Source: Acanthamoeba castellanii str. Neff
Taxonomy: Eukaryota > Discosea > Longamoebia > Acanthamoebidae
Reading direction: 5' to 3'
NCBI RefSeq assembly: GCF_000313135.1
Contig: NW_004457268.1
Location: 38,582 to 102,581 of the forward strand
Length of the DNA: 64,000 bases
The notes beneath the pieces are model-generated. The model was not told where the DNA came from. It ran no database searches and saw only the letters and a list, made by a program, of their open reading frames with translations. Numbering within the stretch: position 1 is the stretch's first letter; each line of letters starts with the position of its first letter. Both the position numbers and the translations under genes were made by a program. Positions 31,858 to 43,764 of this stretch are shown piece by piece.

Positions 31858-33489
31858 ATGTCCAACGAGGGTGGAGGGACGTGGGAGCGGAAGGGGCTGG
31901 AGATGAAGGGCGGCGGTTTCTACAGTGCGCACACCAAGGGCGCAGGAGCAGCCATCATGAACGCGCTGCCGCTCCTTCTTGAGGCGCTGCAGGGTGCGCT
32001 GGCCACCGGTGACCCTGCATCCAACAAAGCGGATGAGGCATCTTCAGCGTCACGTCTACCCACCGACCTGTCCCTCTTCACCATCGCCGACTATGGTGCC
32101 GCCGATGGTGGCACTTCTCAAGGTAGCTATTAATATTTATTAATAAATATATAAATATTTTACATAAATATATTTTGCAGGTCTGATGCGACGAGCGGTC
32201 GAGGCGGTGCGAGCTGCGCGGGGTGCGGGCGTGGGCGTGAGCATCACCTACACGGACAGGCCCAGCAACGACTTCTCGGCCCTCTTCGAGACGCTTCTGA
32301 ACCCGGCCAACGAGGAGAGCCCACTTTATGGCAACTCTGACGTCTACGTCTTTGCCTGCGGTATCGCGCCACCGCACGACACGACACGAACACACAACAC
32401 GATACGCACGACACTCACGCGAAACGATAGGAAGCGCACACGCGATGGCACGACACACACGACTTACGACTTACGACACATGACATGACACGACACACAC
32501 GGCACACGCACACGCTGAACCCTGATCGCATCGATGCAGGGCGGTCGTTCTACGAGCCCAACTTCCCGCCGGAGTCGATTCACCTGGGCTTCTCGGCGAC
32601 GGCCATGCACTGGCTCACCGGCGTCCCGTGTCCCCTGGCGCAGCACGTCCAGGCCGTGGGCGCCAGCCCCGACGAGAAGGCGGTCTTCCAGGCTCACGCC
32701 AGGAAGGATTGGGAGACCATACTGCTCCACCGAGTGCGTGTGTTGTGTGTGTGTGCGTGTGTGTGTCAAAACCAGGTTCTGATTTAGCGTGTGCGATGCG
32801 CGCAGGGCAGGGAGCTGGCCAAGGGCGGACGGCTGCTCCTCGTCAACTTCTGCGTGGACGAGCAGGGCAGGTACCTCGGAAACACCGAATACCAGCAGTC
32901 CATGTTCGACGTCATGAATAAGGTAAGATGCACACACGACACGCACGACACGCACACGCAACGATTTGTTCACGTTGTGTTGGTGCAGCTGTGGAAGGGC
33001 ATGGCGGACGAGGGCCTGATCACTCTGGACGAGTACCGCCAAACGGCGTTCGCCCAATACTACCGAACCAAGGAGGAGTTCCTGGCGCCCCTCACGGACC
33101 CAACCAGCCCGGTGGCCTCGCTTCGACTCAAGGTCGACGCCTGCATGACCGACATCGTGCGCTGCCCGTATCGCCAGAGCTTTGGCAATGGTTCGTCGTG
33201 TGTCGTGTGTGCGGTGTGTGCGGTGTGTGCGGTGTGTGTCGTGCGTTCTAACAGGGTCATTACAGGCGAGTACGACGCGGTGTCGTATTCGCACGCGCTG
33301 TTGGGTACGATCCGGTCGTGGAGCGAGGGCGTCTTCCTGGCGGGGCTCAACGCGAGCCGCGAGCGCCAGCAGTCTAAAGAGCTGGTCGACCTCTTCTACG
33401 AACGCTATCGCGCCCTCGTCGAGGCCTCGCCCACCGAGCACGCCATGGACTACGTCCACTGCTACCTCCTCCTCCACAAGGAAGCCTGA
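31858..33489 (+). CDS. SABATH-type SAM-dependent carboxyl methyltransferase
   Basis: Six exons (31858-32122, 32181-32360, 32540-32733, 32806-32922, 32989-33190, 33266-33489) join in frame to 393 residues. The signatures follow plant salicylate/jasmonate carboxyl methyltransferases: MKGGGFYSAHTKGA, FTIADYGAADGGTS (SAM site), ITYTDRPSNDFSALFETL, RSFYEPNFPPESIHLGFSAT followed by MHWLTGVPC, and GGRLLLVNFCVDEQG. Plant enzymes methylate the carboxyl group of small acids; the amoebal substrate cannot be read from the sequence. The length is slightly above plant members (about 360-380). The gene starts 90 bases after the F-box/LRR gene 1 stop. Confidence 0.9.
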
Positions 33490-33681
33490 TGCCACCTTTT
33501 TATGCCGACATAAAACAAACATATTTCAACATTCCAAGCATTGTTTCGGGCAATGGTTCGCAGTCAACCGGCAGAAACCACGAACTTCACTTGTTTGCCA
33601 CTTATCACTTACACCTGGCTGACCACCTTGTTGGCAGACTCACACTCACTTCATATAACTCAAAATCCCACCTCAGCTGCC

Positions 33682-36600
33682 ATGTGCTACCTTCCAGGTG
33701 AGAAAAGCTGGCGCTCCTGACAGCCCAGCATTGTTGTTTGTGCTTGGCCACCAAACCTCATAGCCCTCCCCCTTCAGGCTATCTCTGGTGGCTCAGAGCC
33801 TACTACACCCCCGAAAAACCGCAGGCGCCCATACCACTCAAGGTATTTACTTTTTTTTGAATATATATTAATGAATTTTAATAAATATTAGTTCAATTTA
33901 TTTCGTTATCCCTTGTGCTCTATTATTAAATACTTTTATTCTCACAGGATGTGCGGGTGGAGGCGCTCATCGCCGACTTCGTCGTTTCGGTGACCATCCA
34001 CCAGACCTTCATCAACGTCGAAGAACAGCCCATCGAAGGTACTGCGCCACGCCTCCCCGCTACACGTTTGATGCCACACACGCCGCCACACACGCGGCTA
34101 ACCCGAACCTTGGTACAGCGGTGTACATGTTCCCGCTGGAGGAGAAGGCGGCCGTCACGAACTTCGTCGCCTGCATTGACGGCAAGAAGATCCGGGGCGT
34201 CATCCAGGAGAAGGAGGAGGCCCGCGCCACTTACGTGCGCAGTCCCCCGCCTCTGACCCTACACTCACGCACGTGCTGACGTGTCATGTCGACGCTGGTC
34301 ATGACACACACCACCGCACACGCACCACCACACACGCACGCACGCGCACACATTTGTAGGAGGACGCGATCGCTAGCGGCCATGGCGCCTACAAGCTGGA
34401 GGAGAAGGACGACGAGGCCAACGTGTTCACGGTCAACGTGGGCAACCTGCCGCCGGGCAAGGAGGTCACCATCTCGATCACCTACGCCACCGAACTCACC
34501 TTCGTCGAGGGACTCGTACGTTGTTGAGCGCCAGCGCCAGCCAAAGTGGGTGGCCTCCTTTGATATGTGTCTCACCATTCGCCTCCGTCGTGTGTGGTGT
34601 GTGTGTGTGTGTGTGCGTGCCGTGTGTGTCGTGTCGTGTCGTGTCGTGTCGTGTGGCTTGTGCGTGCTTTCCACAGCTCCAGTGGCGGCTGCCGTCGACA
34701 AACGACAACCCGTCGTACTTTGTTCCGAAGGAAAAGAGCTTCGCTGTGCCCGAACTCAAGCTTACCGTGAAGCTCGGTACGGCGCACCTTATGCGCTCAA
34801 TGCACACCCCGGTGACGACGAAGTGACTGACGCATGTGTGGTGTGCGGGCGCAGAGATGACCAGCAACATCAGGACCGTGTCATCGCCGTCGCACCCGAT
34901 CACTTTCGAGTTCGGCGACGAGCCCACGCAGGGCGTGGTCACCATGCAGCCTTCCCCCGCCGGCACCCCTCCCGTGGACTTTGTCCTGCTTACCAAGCTC
35001 GCCACACCCCATCAGTACTCCCCCAGCCACCACCTTTTCTGTCGTGTGTCGCGTGTCGCGTCGGGTGTACGCGTGTGCAGTGTGCGGNNNNNNNNNNNNN
35101 NNNNNNNNNNNNNNNNNNNNNNNNNNNNNNNNNNNNNNNNNNNNNNNNNNNNNNNNNNNNNNNNNNNNNNNNNNNNNNNNNNNNNNNNNNNNNNNNNNNN
35201 NNNNNNNNNNNNNNNNNNNNNNNNNNNNNNNNNNNNNNNNNNNNNNNNNNNNNNNNNNNNNNNNNNNNNNNNNNNNNNNNNNTGTGGTGTGTGTGTGTGT
35301 GTGTGGGTGCCGTGTGTGGTGTTTGTGTCGTGTCGTGTCGTGTCGTGTCGTGTCGTGTCGTGTCGTGTGGCTTGTGCGTGCTTTCCACAGCTCCAGTGGC
35401 GGCTGCCGTCGACAAACGACAACCCGTCGTACTTTGTGCCGAAGGAAAAGAGCTTCGCTGTGCCCGAACTCAAGCTTACCGTGAAGCTCGGTACGGCGCA
35501 CCTTATGCGCTCAATGCACACCCCGGTGACGACGAAGTGACTGACGCATGTGTGGTGTGCGGGCGCAGAGATGACCAGCAACATCAGGACCGTGTCATCG
35601 CCGTCGCACCCGATCACTTTCGAGTTCGGCGACGAGCCCACGCAGGGCGTGGTCACCATGCAGCCTTCCCCCGCCGGCACCCCTCCCGTGGACTTTGTCC
35701 TGCTTACCAAGCTCGCCACACCTCATCAGTACTCCCCCAGCCATCACTTTTTCTGTCGTGTGTCGTGTGTCGCGTCGGGTGTACGCGTGTGCGGTGTGCA
35801 GTGTGCATGCGGTGTGTGCGGTGTTGCGGTGGTGGTGTGCGGAAGATGATGAATGTTTGGATTTCCGTGATGACAGGCCGGGCACGAGGGTGGGGGTGAA
35901 CGAGAAGGGCAACAAGGCGATCATGCTATCGCTGTACCCGAACCTTGAGCTGAGCGACGATGACGACGTGTACACGGAGATGGTGTTCCTGGTCGATCGC
36001 TCCTACAGCATGGCCGGGCAGCGCATTGCGCAGGTTAAGGAAACGCTGGCCATCTTCCTGCGGAGCCTCGGCCCGGGCACCTTCTTCAACATCATCGGCT
36101 TCGGGTCGCGCACGCAGCACCTCTTCAAGAACGGCAGCGTCGAATACAACGACACGTACGTGTCTTGTGCGTGTGCGTTACGTGTGCGTGTGCGTGTGCG
36201 TGTGCGTGTGCGTGCGGTCGTGTGCGTATGCTGTGATGCGTGCGTGTTCGTGTGCGGTTGTATGCGTGTGCGGGTGCTGACGAGACGAGGATCGGACAGT
36301 AATCTGGAAATCGCAGCCAAGCACGTGGCGCTGATGAATGCGGATTTGGACGGCACCGACATCCTCAAGCCGCTGAAGGAGGTGCTGCAGACCAAGCCCA
36401 AGGACGGCTACCCGCGCCAGCTCTTCATCCTCACCGGTACCCTGTCACCCAGTCGGCACTCGCACACGCACCACCGCACACGCACACGCCTGGCTGCGCC
36501 AGTCTGACTGATCGGGCGGCCATCGAACGCAGATGGTCAGGTGGCGAACACGATCGAGTGCGTCGAGTTTGTGCGCAAGCACGCGGACACCACCCGGGTG

Positions 36601-38730
36601 TTCACGTTCGGCATCGGCAGCGAGGCCTCCACCGAGCTCGTCAAGGGCCTCGCTCGCGCCGGGGTGCGTGGCCATTCGCTGCCAATCCTCCAATGCACCG
36701 TACTCACCGCGCGTGTCGTGTGCGTGCGTGTGCGTGTGCGGTGATGTGTGCGCGTGTGCGGTGTGTGCGGTGTGTGCGGTGTGTGCGGTGATGTGTGTGC
36801 GGTTTGCAGGAGGGATTCTACGAGTTCGTGCACGGGAACGACTCGATGGAGGAAAAGGTGATGCGGCAGCTCAACCGGGCGATGCAGCCGGCGCTGACCA
36901 ACCTCGCCCTGACGTGGAAGGGCTTCAAAGTGCGCCAGTCGCCGCACCGCCTGTCGCCCCTCTTCGCCGGCGGGCGCATCGTCGTCTACGCCTTCCCGCA
37001 AGACGGCGAACCACAGACCGGCCAGAGTACCTTTTCCCCCCTACAGGGTACCTATAGTCCATGAGCTCACTGTCGTATGTGTGCCATGTGTGTCCATGTG
37101 TGTGTGTCGCGTGTGTCGTGTTGTGCGCAGTTGAGGTGACGTTGCGGGCCAAGATTGGCAACAAGCCCTTCATCTCGAACACCAAGATCGACCTCAACGA
37201 CGCCAGACCCGGTGATCTCATCCACAAGCTCGCCGCCAAGTCCACCCTCCGGTACCCCCATTTTCTTTTTATTTATCTTCGAATAATAATTGTTTAAATA
37301 ATAAAATAATAATGACCATTATTTATTATTTTATAACATAATTACACTATAATTCTCGCCACAGGGACCTGGCCGAGTGCCGTAGCTACTTCCACAACCC
37401 GAAGGGCGAGGTGGTGCCGGGCAAGAACGTGACGCAGGAGGCCGTTCGGCTGTCGGTGGAGCACGGCGTCATGTCCAAGCTCACCGCGTTCGTGGCCGTC
37501 GAGGAGCGCGAGGAGATCACCGAGGGCTCCATGCAGCTGCGCAAGGTCCCCATCACCTTCGAAAAGAGTACGCACTCGCTCTCCCTGTATCAACTTCTTT
37601 TCTTTTCTTTTCTTTTCTCTGACAGTCTGCGTGTCGTGTGTGCGGTGGTGTGTGCGACTGTGTGTGTCGTGCGTGTCGTGCGCGGTCAACAATTCAGTGA
37701 CCGACTACATTGCCAAGAGAAATCGGCAGCTGGCCGCGCAGAAGTGCCACGAAGAGCAGAAGCGACATCGTGCTTTGCGTGGTACGTTTACACGCCCGCT
37801 ACAGGTGCCGTGCGTGTGCGTGTGTCGTGTTGTGTCGGTTGTGTCGTGTGTGTCGTGTGTGTCGTGTGTTGTGTGTCAGATCTGACCGACCGACCCCAAC
37901 CAGGTCCGCCCCAAATGCGAGGCAGCTGCGCGCCAATAATGGCCAGCAGCGCTTCCTCTCTTCCGATGATGTCCGCCCTCTCGTACGACTCGAGCGGCAG
38001 CGACGATGAGTACGCCAACGGCGGCGGCGGCGCACCGGCGGCGCCCATGGCCCGCGCATTCGGCAAGAGTGGTGGCTGCGGCCGAGGCGGCGGCGTTTCA
38101 AAGGACAAGGTGATGCTGAAGAAGAATAAGAAGGCGAGCAGCACCGCCGCGCCGATGAGGTCCCGCAAGAGCCTCGTCTCATCGCCGCCGCGGGGCGAGG
38201 GCGCGCCGGGTGGCTCCGGGTCCTTCATCGCCGACGAGCGGTGCAAGGAGGAGGCCGAGGCCGAAGCCTACGCCGGCGGTGAAGACGAAGAAGAAGCGAC
38301 CGAGGCCGACGCCGGCTCGACCTCGACTCTTGTGCAGCCGCAGCCGCAGCAGACAGCGCCGGAGGAGCCGACGCTGGCGCCGGCGCCGGCGCTCATGCGG
38401 AGCATTATCACGAGGCAGAAGGCCAGCGGGTCGTGGGAGGCGAGCGATGTGGCCGACCTCCTGCAGATCCCGCTCGACCAGCTGCTGGCGGCGCTCCCCG
38501 CCACTGCCGCGTCGGCGTCGGCGCCGGCTGCGGTTCTGGTGCTCTGGGCGACGGCCGTGGCCAGCGCTTACCTGCTGGCGCGCTTCGCCGATCAGAAGGT
38601 CAACTGGGAGCTGGTGGTGCGCAAGGCCCACAAGTTCGTCGCGCGGCAGGCCAAGACCGTCGGCGGCGGCCCAGCGGCGGTGATCGATTGGCACCAGCTC
38701 GCCGCGGACTTTCTCGCCTCCTTGCCTTGA
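33682..38730 (+). CDS. VIT and von Willebrand factor A domain protein (interrupted by assembly gap)
   Basis: Exons: 33682-33697, 33778-33842, 33948-34038, 34119-34234, 34360-34515, 34677-34776, 34855-35014 (second copies 35391-35490 and 35569-35728 beyond the gap), 35877-36155, 36300-36436, 36533-36663, 36810-37026, 37131-37251, 37365-37567, 37698-37781, 37904-38730. Counting the duplicated pair once gives 900 residues in frame. The VIT domain (VEALIADFVVSVTIHQTFIN, VYMFPLEEKAAVTNF) precedes a vWA domain with an intact MIDAS: DRSYS, GTDI and LTDGQ, the last split by an intron. The C-terminal third is disordered, with a conserved-looking end (SGSWEASDVADLLQIP). Related animal proteins include inter-alpha-trypsin inhibitor heavy chains and VWA5A. 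Probably cytosolic, since no signal peptide is visible. Confidence 0.85.
34596..35087 (+). repeat. Left copy of a ~490-bp duplicated segment at the gap
   Basis: This segment, running from a GT-rich intron through exons 34677-34776 and 34855-35014, recurs almost base for base after the gap at 35283-35800. The differences seen are few and include a silent change in a Val codon (GTT versus GTG) and altered microsatellite lengths. Confidence 0.9.
35088..35282. other. Assembly gap (195 N)
   Basis: A run of N inside an intron of the VIT/vWA gene. The flanks are near-identical copies of each other, so the gap size and the duplication are suspect. Confidence 0.99.
35283..35800 (+). repeat. Right copy of the duplicated segment at the gap
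   Basis: Second copy of 34596-35087. It contains the same two exons (35391-35490, 35569-35728). The second joins correctly to the next exon at 35877, so this copy is in the working path of the gene. Confidence 0.9.
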
Positions 38731-38907
38731 AGTTCCCACCTAAAATCCCAAAGAAATTAATATCTGATCAAATTAAAATAAAAGAAATGTTGAATAAAAT
38801 CGAGATCGCGAGCGAGATGGTGCGGAGACTGCTGGACTCCCTTCGTCTCCCGAGCCTGGGTTTGGTTGCAGTGACGCAACGCCTGGTGAGTATGGCACGC
38901 GAAGGCC

Positions 38908-38915
38908 CATAAAAG
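38908..38915 (+). promoter_or_regulatory. TATA-like box of family member F
   Basis: CATAAAAG lies about 97 bases before the ATG at 39012. The survival of a promoter-like element suggests the frameshift in this gene is recent or an error in the sequence. Confidence 0.45.
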
Positions 38916-39011
38916 AGCGCCCACGTCCATTCAATCATTCTACACTCCATCAAGTACACAACGCCACACCACTCCGCACAAGTCACGACCACACACATTA
39001 GACGGTCACTG

Positions 39012-39303
39012 ATGAAACTGCCCAAGTTCTCACTCAAGCGCGCGCCGAGCAAGAAGTCGACGACACACGGCCTCAAGAAGTGGAAGGAGGAGCTCGACGC
39101 GGCGGCCAGCGAGCGACACGCCGCAGCAGCACCCACTGCCCTCTGAGGGCAACAAGCGACGCATCACACGGAGCAGGAGCTCGGTGGACACCATCCCCGA
39201 TCGAGCCGACCCGCACATCCAGCGGTACCGGGCCGACCAGCAAGTGGCGGCCATGGCCCACCGGTCCGCCACCAACCCCTCCGCCTTCTCCTGTGACCGG
39301 TGA
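39012..39303 (+). pseudogene. Small-protein family member F (frameshifted)
   Basis: ATG 39012 opens MKLPKFSLKRAPSKK and the central GLKKWKEELDAA, then stops at TGA 39144-39146. In the next frame, overlapping this stop, the remainder of a family member continues: SVDTIPDRADPHIQRYRADQ, MAHRSATNPSAFSCDR and TGA at 39301-39303. The two halves match members A-E in order, so one base was lost or gained between about 39095 and 39145. No intron with usable borders would bridge it without removing the conserved KW block. It lies about 18 kb from the A-E cluster. Confidence 0.8.
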
Positions 39304-39745
39304 CACGGGTTCCTGGGACCCGATGACCCGGAAACGAAATGCAATGTATAAACAAGAATGAACATATAAAAAAACCAAACATATCAATATGTGGAACATA
39401 TTACACTTCTTCATTCATTCATTGCTCGCCGAGAGCGCGAAATGTGAGACACAAGAACCCTGCTCCAGGGAGAGTGCTCGTGCGAATCGTCGCCGATTCG
39501 TCATCGTGGCCGCGTGGCGCTATCGCCGCTCGGGCCGTCACCGACGACGTCGGGCTTCTTCCCCACGAGCGGTGCAGGTGTGTGCCGGCCTCAGCGCACG
39601 AGACCAGCAGCGAGCGTTGGTCTACGTAGACACGACCAAGTCTTGACCACCGCTCGCTGCTGTCCTCGTGCGCCGAGGCCGCGGCGCCGCGTTGTCTGTG
39701 CACGCGCCCGGCCACCTCAGCCGTCCGACGTCTGTGACGCCTCTC
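39304..39745. other. Intergenic with a long imperfect inverted repeat
   Basis: 442 bases between family member F (plus) and the stop of the acidic unknown gene (minus). The main content is the inverted repeat at 39587-39680; no coding frame is credible. Confidence 0.6.
39587..39680. repeat. Imperfect inverted repeat / stem-loop
   Basis: The 36-base arms 39587-39622 and 39645-39680 are reverse complements at 32 of 36 positions, around a 22-base loop. Weaker pairing continues outward to about 39537 and 39740, where CGTCAC and GACGTCGG words face their complements. This could be a MITE-like element or the stem of a structured RNA; no target-site duplication was identified. Confidence 0.7.
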
Positions 39746-42700
39746 TTAAGTGATCGGCAGGAGCGAGTTGACGGGGACGCTCTCGAGCTCGACCGACTTG
39801 TCGAGTTCGTCGAAGAGGAACCGGTCCTTCTGGGATTGCTTGCTGCCCTGGCGCGAGCCCTTGCCGTTGAGGAAGTGCCGGCGGCTGGGCGGGTGGTGCC
39901 GGCAGTTGTGCACCAGCCGCTGCTGCACCTCGCCCACGAACCACTGGTTGATGCGGGGCCACATGTGCTCGCGCTGCGACGTGGTGCTGACCAGCGACAG
40001 CCCTCCGAGCAGCGTCATCGTCCGCTCCACGCGCTGGTGCAGCGTCGCGCAAAAGATGCGCCGCTCGAACGTCGAATCGGGCGCCTGGAAGCACACCTTG
40101 TGCTGGTAGAGCCGCTGGCTGGTCTGGGCGTCGACCCCCTCCGCGATCCAGGCCAGATCGGGCACCGCCGGCAGCACGATCGTCTGCTGGCCCGGCCACC
40201 CGACGTCGGCAACTCGGGCGGCGGCGGCGGCGACAGAAGCGGCAGCGGCTGAGGCGTGAACGCCGACGACGGCGAAGGTGAGTCGGCGTCGGGCTCGAGC
40301 TCGGTGGCCATGGCCATGGCGAGGGCCGAGGCCGACGACGAGAGCGAGAGGCCGCCGCTGCTGCTGGTCAGTCGCTCGATTGACGACGATGACGATGACA
40401 ACGACGCGGAAGAGGCCGAGAGGGGCGAGGCGACTTCGTGGAGGAGGAGCTCGTACTGGTCGAGCGCGTGCCGGCGGCTGCTGAAGAAGACGACCCAGAT
40501 GAGCTTGCCCTTCTCCGGCAGGACGGTGTAGAAGTAGTAGCGACAGGTCTCGCGCCCCGCGGTGGCGGCGCCGACGCCCGACGGCCGCCCGGCGGCCGCG
40601 ACCAAGGTCTGCAGTGGCCGCGACGCCATCGTCGGCGATGGCGCCGATGAGGCCGACGTCGACGCGGCTGTGCCGGCCGCCGCCGGGGGCGTTGTCGAGC
40701 CGCTGCCGCTGGGCTGGATCGCGAGCGGCGGTGGGCCGGGCTTGACGGCGGGCTTGGGCGGCGGGATCGACGTCATCATTTGCGCCATCGGCGCAAGCGG
40801 ACCCCGGAGCGGCTTCTGCGCCGCCGTTGTCGCAGTCGACATCGTCGGCGTGGTTGGTGTTGTCGACACAGCCGAGCGTGGTGACGTGGTAGTCGCGGGG
40901 CCACCACCACTCGTCGTCGTCGGCGGCGATGAAGGCGCCTTGGCCTTGATGGCCGTCAGCGATGGCGACATGGCTGACGTCGACGAGGTCGGCACTGCTG
41001 ACGATGATGGCGATGCTGACGTCATCATCGAGGCCGGCGTGGGGGCGAGCGGCCGCGTGGGCGGCGGCAACGGCAGGTGGGTCGCGTGCGGCATCGGAGG
41101 CAGCAGCGCGCTCAAGGGGAGCGGCCCGCCCGGCCCGTAGTAGGACTGGAACAGGCCCGGCAGCATGAGGGCCGCGGTGTGCGGGTCGGCGGCGATGGCC
41201 GCGGCCGCCGCAGCTGCAGCCGCCGGCGTAAGTGCGTAGCAGTCGGGCAGCGCAAAGTGGGGCGGCAGCGGGTGACCGCCGGCGGCCGCGGCGGCCATGT
41301 GGGCCCAGGGCAGCAGCGACGTGACGGTGTTCATGGGCATCGCGTGGAGGGCCTCAGCCATGGTCGGCCTCTCGACAACGGCGCCGTGGCCGTGGCCGTG
41401 GCCGTTGGCTTTGCCGGGGCCAGCACTGGGCGCGGGCCTGGCCACGGCGGCGGACGCGACGTTGCTATGCGACTCGGCCGCAGCGACCTCGGCCAACTGC
41501 GTGAGCAGGTCGGGCAGCTCGCGCTGTTGCTGGTGGCCGATCTTCTCGTCGGCTGCGGTCTCGCCCACCTTCTCGATCTTGACAGTCACGTCCGGTCGGA
41601 GCTCGGCGCTCTGCTGCGTCGCCCTCTTCTTGTCGTCGTCGTCAGCCTCTTCCTTCTTCTTTTGGGCTGGTGTTGCTTCCTCGAATCGTCTTCGTTCTTT
41701 CTGATCTTCGCCGTTTGCTTCGCCTTCGTTCTTGGCGTTCGCTTCCGCGTCGTTCTCCTCCTCGTCTTCGTTCTCCTCGGCGATCTCGAGTTCCATCGTC
41801 TGACTCTCGCTGGCCTCTTCAGCCTCCCCCTCCGCTCCCGCAGTTTCCTCCTTCTTTTCCTGTTGCACCTCCTCGCCGCCGCTCTTTTTGTCTTCGATTT
41901 TCCTCCTCTTTTCCTTCTTCGTCGTTTTCGTCTTCTCGTCTTCGTTCTTCGTCTCCTCTTCTCCCGCCGGTTCGCTGTCGCCATCCTCTTCTTTGTTGTC
42001 GACCGAACCGTAGTTCATCATTTCTTCTTCCTTTTCTTCCTCTTCTCCTTCCTCTGCCTCGTCGTAGTCCTCTTCTTCGTTGGCGCTCGCCCGCGCCGAC
42101 GGCCGTGGCGCGCTGCCGCCCGCCAGCACGCTCTCCGCCCGCGGCGCCGCGCTCGCCTGGGCCGCTGCTATAGTCGACACCAAAACGTTTTGGTCAGCGC
42201 ACAATGCGGGGCTCGAGTCGAGTCGTGCCTGAGAGGGACGAAAACGAGGTAGTACCGTGGTGGTGGGTGAAGAGGAGCGAGGACTGGAAGAGGCGGCGGT
42301 GGGTGGCCGGGTCCTCGACGCGCACCGAGACCTCGAACGTGGTGCGGGTGTCGTTGGGCGGGAGCAGCTCGTGGATGAGCGGACACGCGATCACGAAAAA
42401 GCCGTCCGCGTCCTTCGCCGCACGCTTATTCAACTTACCACGATGCCCCTGCACAGTGTCGTGTCGTGTCGGGTGTTAGCCGATGGCAAGTCGGGTACTC
42501 AGCTGGAGGCCCAACTGGTACCTTGAAGACCACGTCGATCGCGGCGGCTTCGCTGTCCTGCGGGAGCAGGATGAACCGCAGCTGGCCGGCCTCCAGGTCA
42601 CATCGCGGCAGGCTCGGCTGCAGGCTCGCCACGAACTGCGGCATCACCTTACCACCGCCGCCGCTGCTAGAACTTGTCGTAGACACCGTAGTCGACATTG

Positions 42701-43764
42701 TCGACGTCGCCACCGTCTCGTGCGACCCCGTCAGCGTCGACTCCCTCTTGCGCTTCTTCCCCAGCGCCTGGTCGCCGTTGCTCGATGGGCTCGCCGCCGC
42801 CGAGCCGCCGCCTGAGCCGCCATTGCTGGTTACCATCAGCACCGGGGCGACGCCGACGCCGTTGATGGTGTTGGTGGAGCCCTGGATGTGGGCCCGGTGC
42901 GAGGCCAGGTGGCCGGCGTAGCCCTGGCTGGTCTTGATGGGCTTCTCGCGCCGAAACGAGCAGCACGGGAACTTGCCGCCGGTGGGGCTCTCGACGGGCT
43001 CCAGGCAGTAGTGCTCGCGAGTGACCGGGTGCTCGGCGTAGGGCCACAGCCGGCCGTACATCGACCGGTTCTTGACCCCCAGGGCGCACCACTCGCAGTC
43101 GGCAATGTCGTGCAGCTCGCACTTGCCGGGCTCGCATGACTTTCGCTCTACATTTTTTGTACCCACACAAATGTCGTGAATTAGCATGTTTAGGTTATTA
43201 TCCGAAACCAGGAAAGCATAAATAAAGTATAAGGTACAGATAAAATACACATAAATAGCGCATGACATGGCGTGGCAGGTCAGGCAGAGCGCGGCCTGGT
43301 TGGCTGGCGTCAGGAATTTCTGTCGACGTCCAGGACCTTTTTCCGTCAAACGATTTTTTGCAGTTAATTTCTTTTTTGGTTCGCAGTTTTTTCCACCGGG
43401 GTCGTGGAGCGGGATCCCTCCAGCCCTTTTTACTGGGCTGGTTGCCGCAAGGCTGGTGTGGGTCACCAGGGTTGGCTCGCTTGATGATGGGAAAATTGTA
43501 GCTCATGCCCCCAGTCCATCCAGGCCTCAGGGTGGTTAAAACAAAAATCCTACGAAGGTCAGTGTAGTTAGAGGTGTAGATGTCCGTACGTTTGTTGTTG
43601 TTGGTTTTTCCATTGGAGGTGGTGTGTAGGAGGGGGTCGAGGGTGGTCGCGGGTGGTGACTTGGCCCGAACGGGCGTCGTCGTTTTACCGTTGGCGGCGG
43701 CCGCAGCGACCCTGGTGGGGCTGCCTCGGTTCGAGACGTTTCCTTTGGGGCGGCTGGCTTCCAT
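39746..43764 (-). CDS. Unrecognised acidic low-complexity protein with Cys/His-rich segment
   Basis: ATG 43764 opens a basic N-terminal exon (ends about 43267). Exon 42522-43145 carries a Cys/His-rich segment: KSCEPGKCELHDIADCEWC, YAEHPVTREHYCLEP, GGKFPCCSFRREKP. Exons 42256-42448 (FFVIACPLIHELLPPNDTRT) and 42167 downward follow. The latter is very Glu/Lys-rich, then Ala/Pro-rich, then ordered (CRYYFYTVLPEKGKLIWVVF). The last part (QQTIVLPAVPDLAWIAEGVD to LDKSVELESVPVNSLLPIT) is in a shifted frame, so an intron or sequence error lies near 40180-40260. The first splice junction is also uncertain. No family recognised; a nuclear regulatory protein is a guess. Confidence 0.55.
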
